DNA of 64,000 nt. It comes from Pseudorhodoferax sp. Leaf265. GTDB lineage: Bacteria; Pseudomonadota; Gammaproteobacteria; Burkholderiales; Burkholderiaceae_C. Shown one piece after another: positions 63,607 through 64,000 of the stretch. The position numbers and the translations under genes were made by a program. The stretch lies in NCBI RefSeq assembly GCF_001422365.1, contig NZ_LMMT01000039.1, positions 370,138 through 434,137 of the forward strand, given 5' to 3'. Position 1 is the stretch's first letter; each line of letters opens with the position of its first letter. Under the pieces are notes generated by a model, which worked only from the letters and a program-made list of their open reading frames with translations, was not told the DNA's origin and did no database searches.

Positions 63607-64000
63607 ATGTCCGACGTTTCTCTCCTTGATTTGGCTGCCCCCCACGACACCGCGACCGACGCCAGCTTGCCGCCACCCTGGCTGGAGGTGCATGCGGTCG
63701 ACCTCGAAGCGCAGGGTGTGGCGCGGCGCCCGGATGGCAAGGTGGTGTTCATCGAAGGGGCCTTACCGACCGAGCGCGTGCTGGCCAACGTGTACCGCAA
63801 GAAGAGCCATTTCGAGCATGCCAGCCTGACGGCGGTGCTGCGCGAATCTGCCCAGCGTGTGCAGCCGGCCTGCCCGCATTTCGGCTTGCACGCAGGTGCC
63901 TGCGGCGGCTGCAAGATGCAGCACCTGCACGTGGCGGCGCAGGTGGCCGTCAAGCAGCGCGTGCTGGAAGACAACCTCTGGCACCTGGGCAGGCTGCGGC
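63607..64000 (+). CDS. rlmD: 23S rRNA (uracil-1939-C5)-methyltransferase RlmD, partial (3' end beyond window)
   Basis: The first 131 codons are present. After about 25 variable residues comes a TRAM RNA-binding domain ([28 protein letters not shown], in two parts) and the iron-sulfur Cys motif [19 protein letters not shown] of the RlmD/RumA family. The methyltransferase domain lies outside the window. ATG 63607 follows rpoS by 40 nt with no terminator between. Confidence 0.9.
   Translation, partial: MSDVSLLDLAAPHDTATDASLPPPWLEVHAVDLEAQGVARRPDGKVVFIEGALPTERVLANVYRKKSHFEHASLTAVLRESAQRVQPACPHFGLHAGACGGCKMQHLHVAAQVAVKQRVLEDNLWHLGRLR

Overview
The window is GC-rich, densely coded chromosomal DNA from a betaproteobacterium, most likely a member of the Comamonadaceae (Burkholderiales). 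This rests on the gene orders (leuC-leuD-leuB-asd-fimV; gltA-sdhE-sdhB-sdhA-sdhD-sdhC next to mdh and acnB; surE-pcm-nlpD-rpoS-rlmD), on two Bug-type tricarboxylate receptors, on an EarP/Arg32-type elongation factor P, and on the overall codon use. I see no insertion sequence, prophage, CRISPR array, rRNA or origin. Both ends cut genes: fimV on the left and rlmD on the right.

Left part (1-20032). On the minus strand a LysR gene is followed by the leucine genes leuC, a 40-residue entericidin-like lipoprotein, leuD and leuB, then asd and fimV. Between leuB and asd lies a well-formed threonine attenuator: a 32-codon leader ORF ending in a Thr-rich run, a 13-position antiterminator helix, and a competing terminator with a U-tract. 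Upstream, also on the minus strand, are the TCA genes sdhC-sdhD-sdhA-sdhB-sdhE-gltA and a GntR/UTRA regulator. The regulator is divergent from plus-strand mdh, tam, a CitE-like lyase, an exported hypothetical protein and acnB. A nested palindrome that could be a GntR operator sits in the divergent region. A 17-bp bidirectional terminator closes the block.

Middle part (20059-34927), all minus strand. glyA and nrdR are followed by a terminator, then by an almost gapless run: minor pilins fimT-pilV-pilW-pilX, a short PilY1-like protein, ribD-ribE-ribB(X)-ribH, nusB, an aminotransferase, ybgC and tolQ-tolR-tolA. Many neighbours share ATGA stop/start overlaps. A membrane-anchored lytic transglycosylase lies upstream of glyA. 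The only long gene-free stretch (34928-35509) holds a sigma70-like promoter and a strong plus-strand terminator, so it probably encodes a small RNA or a regulated leader.

Right part (35510-64000). A large AsmA-like (DUF748) protein and a DUF349 protein are followed by efp and its rhamnosyltransferase earP. Next comes a catabolic cluster: LysR, divergent CoA transferase, HMG-CoA-lyase-like enzyme and two Bug receptors. Then follow uvrC, pgsA, a DMT exporter, a tartrate/D-malate dehydrogenase, HU, tRNA-Val, ppiD, tRNA-His, a PAS-GGDEF-EAL protein, a quinone oxidoreductase, and the surE-pcm-nlpD-rpoS stationary-phase/cell-envelope cluster ending in rlmD.
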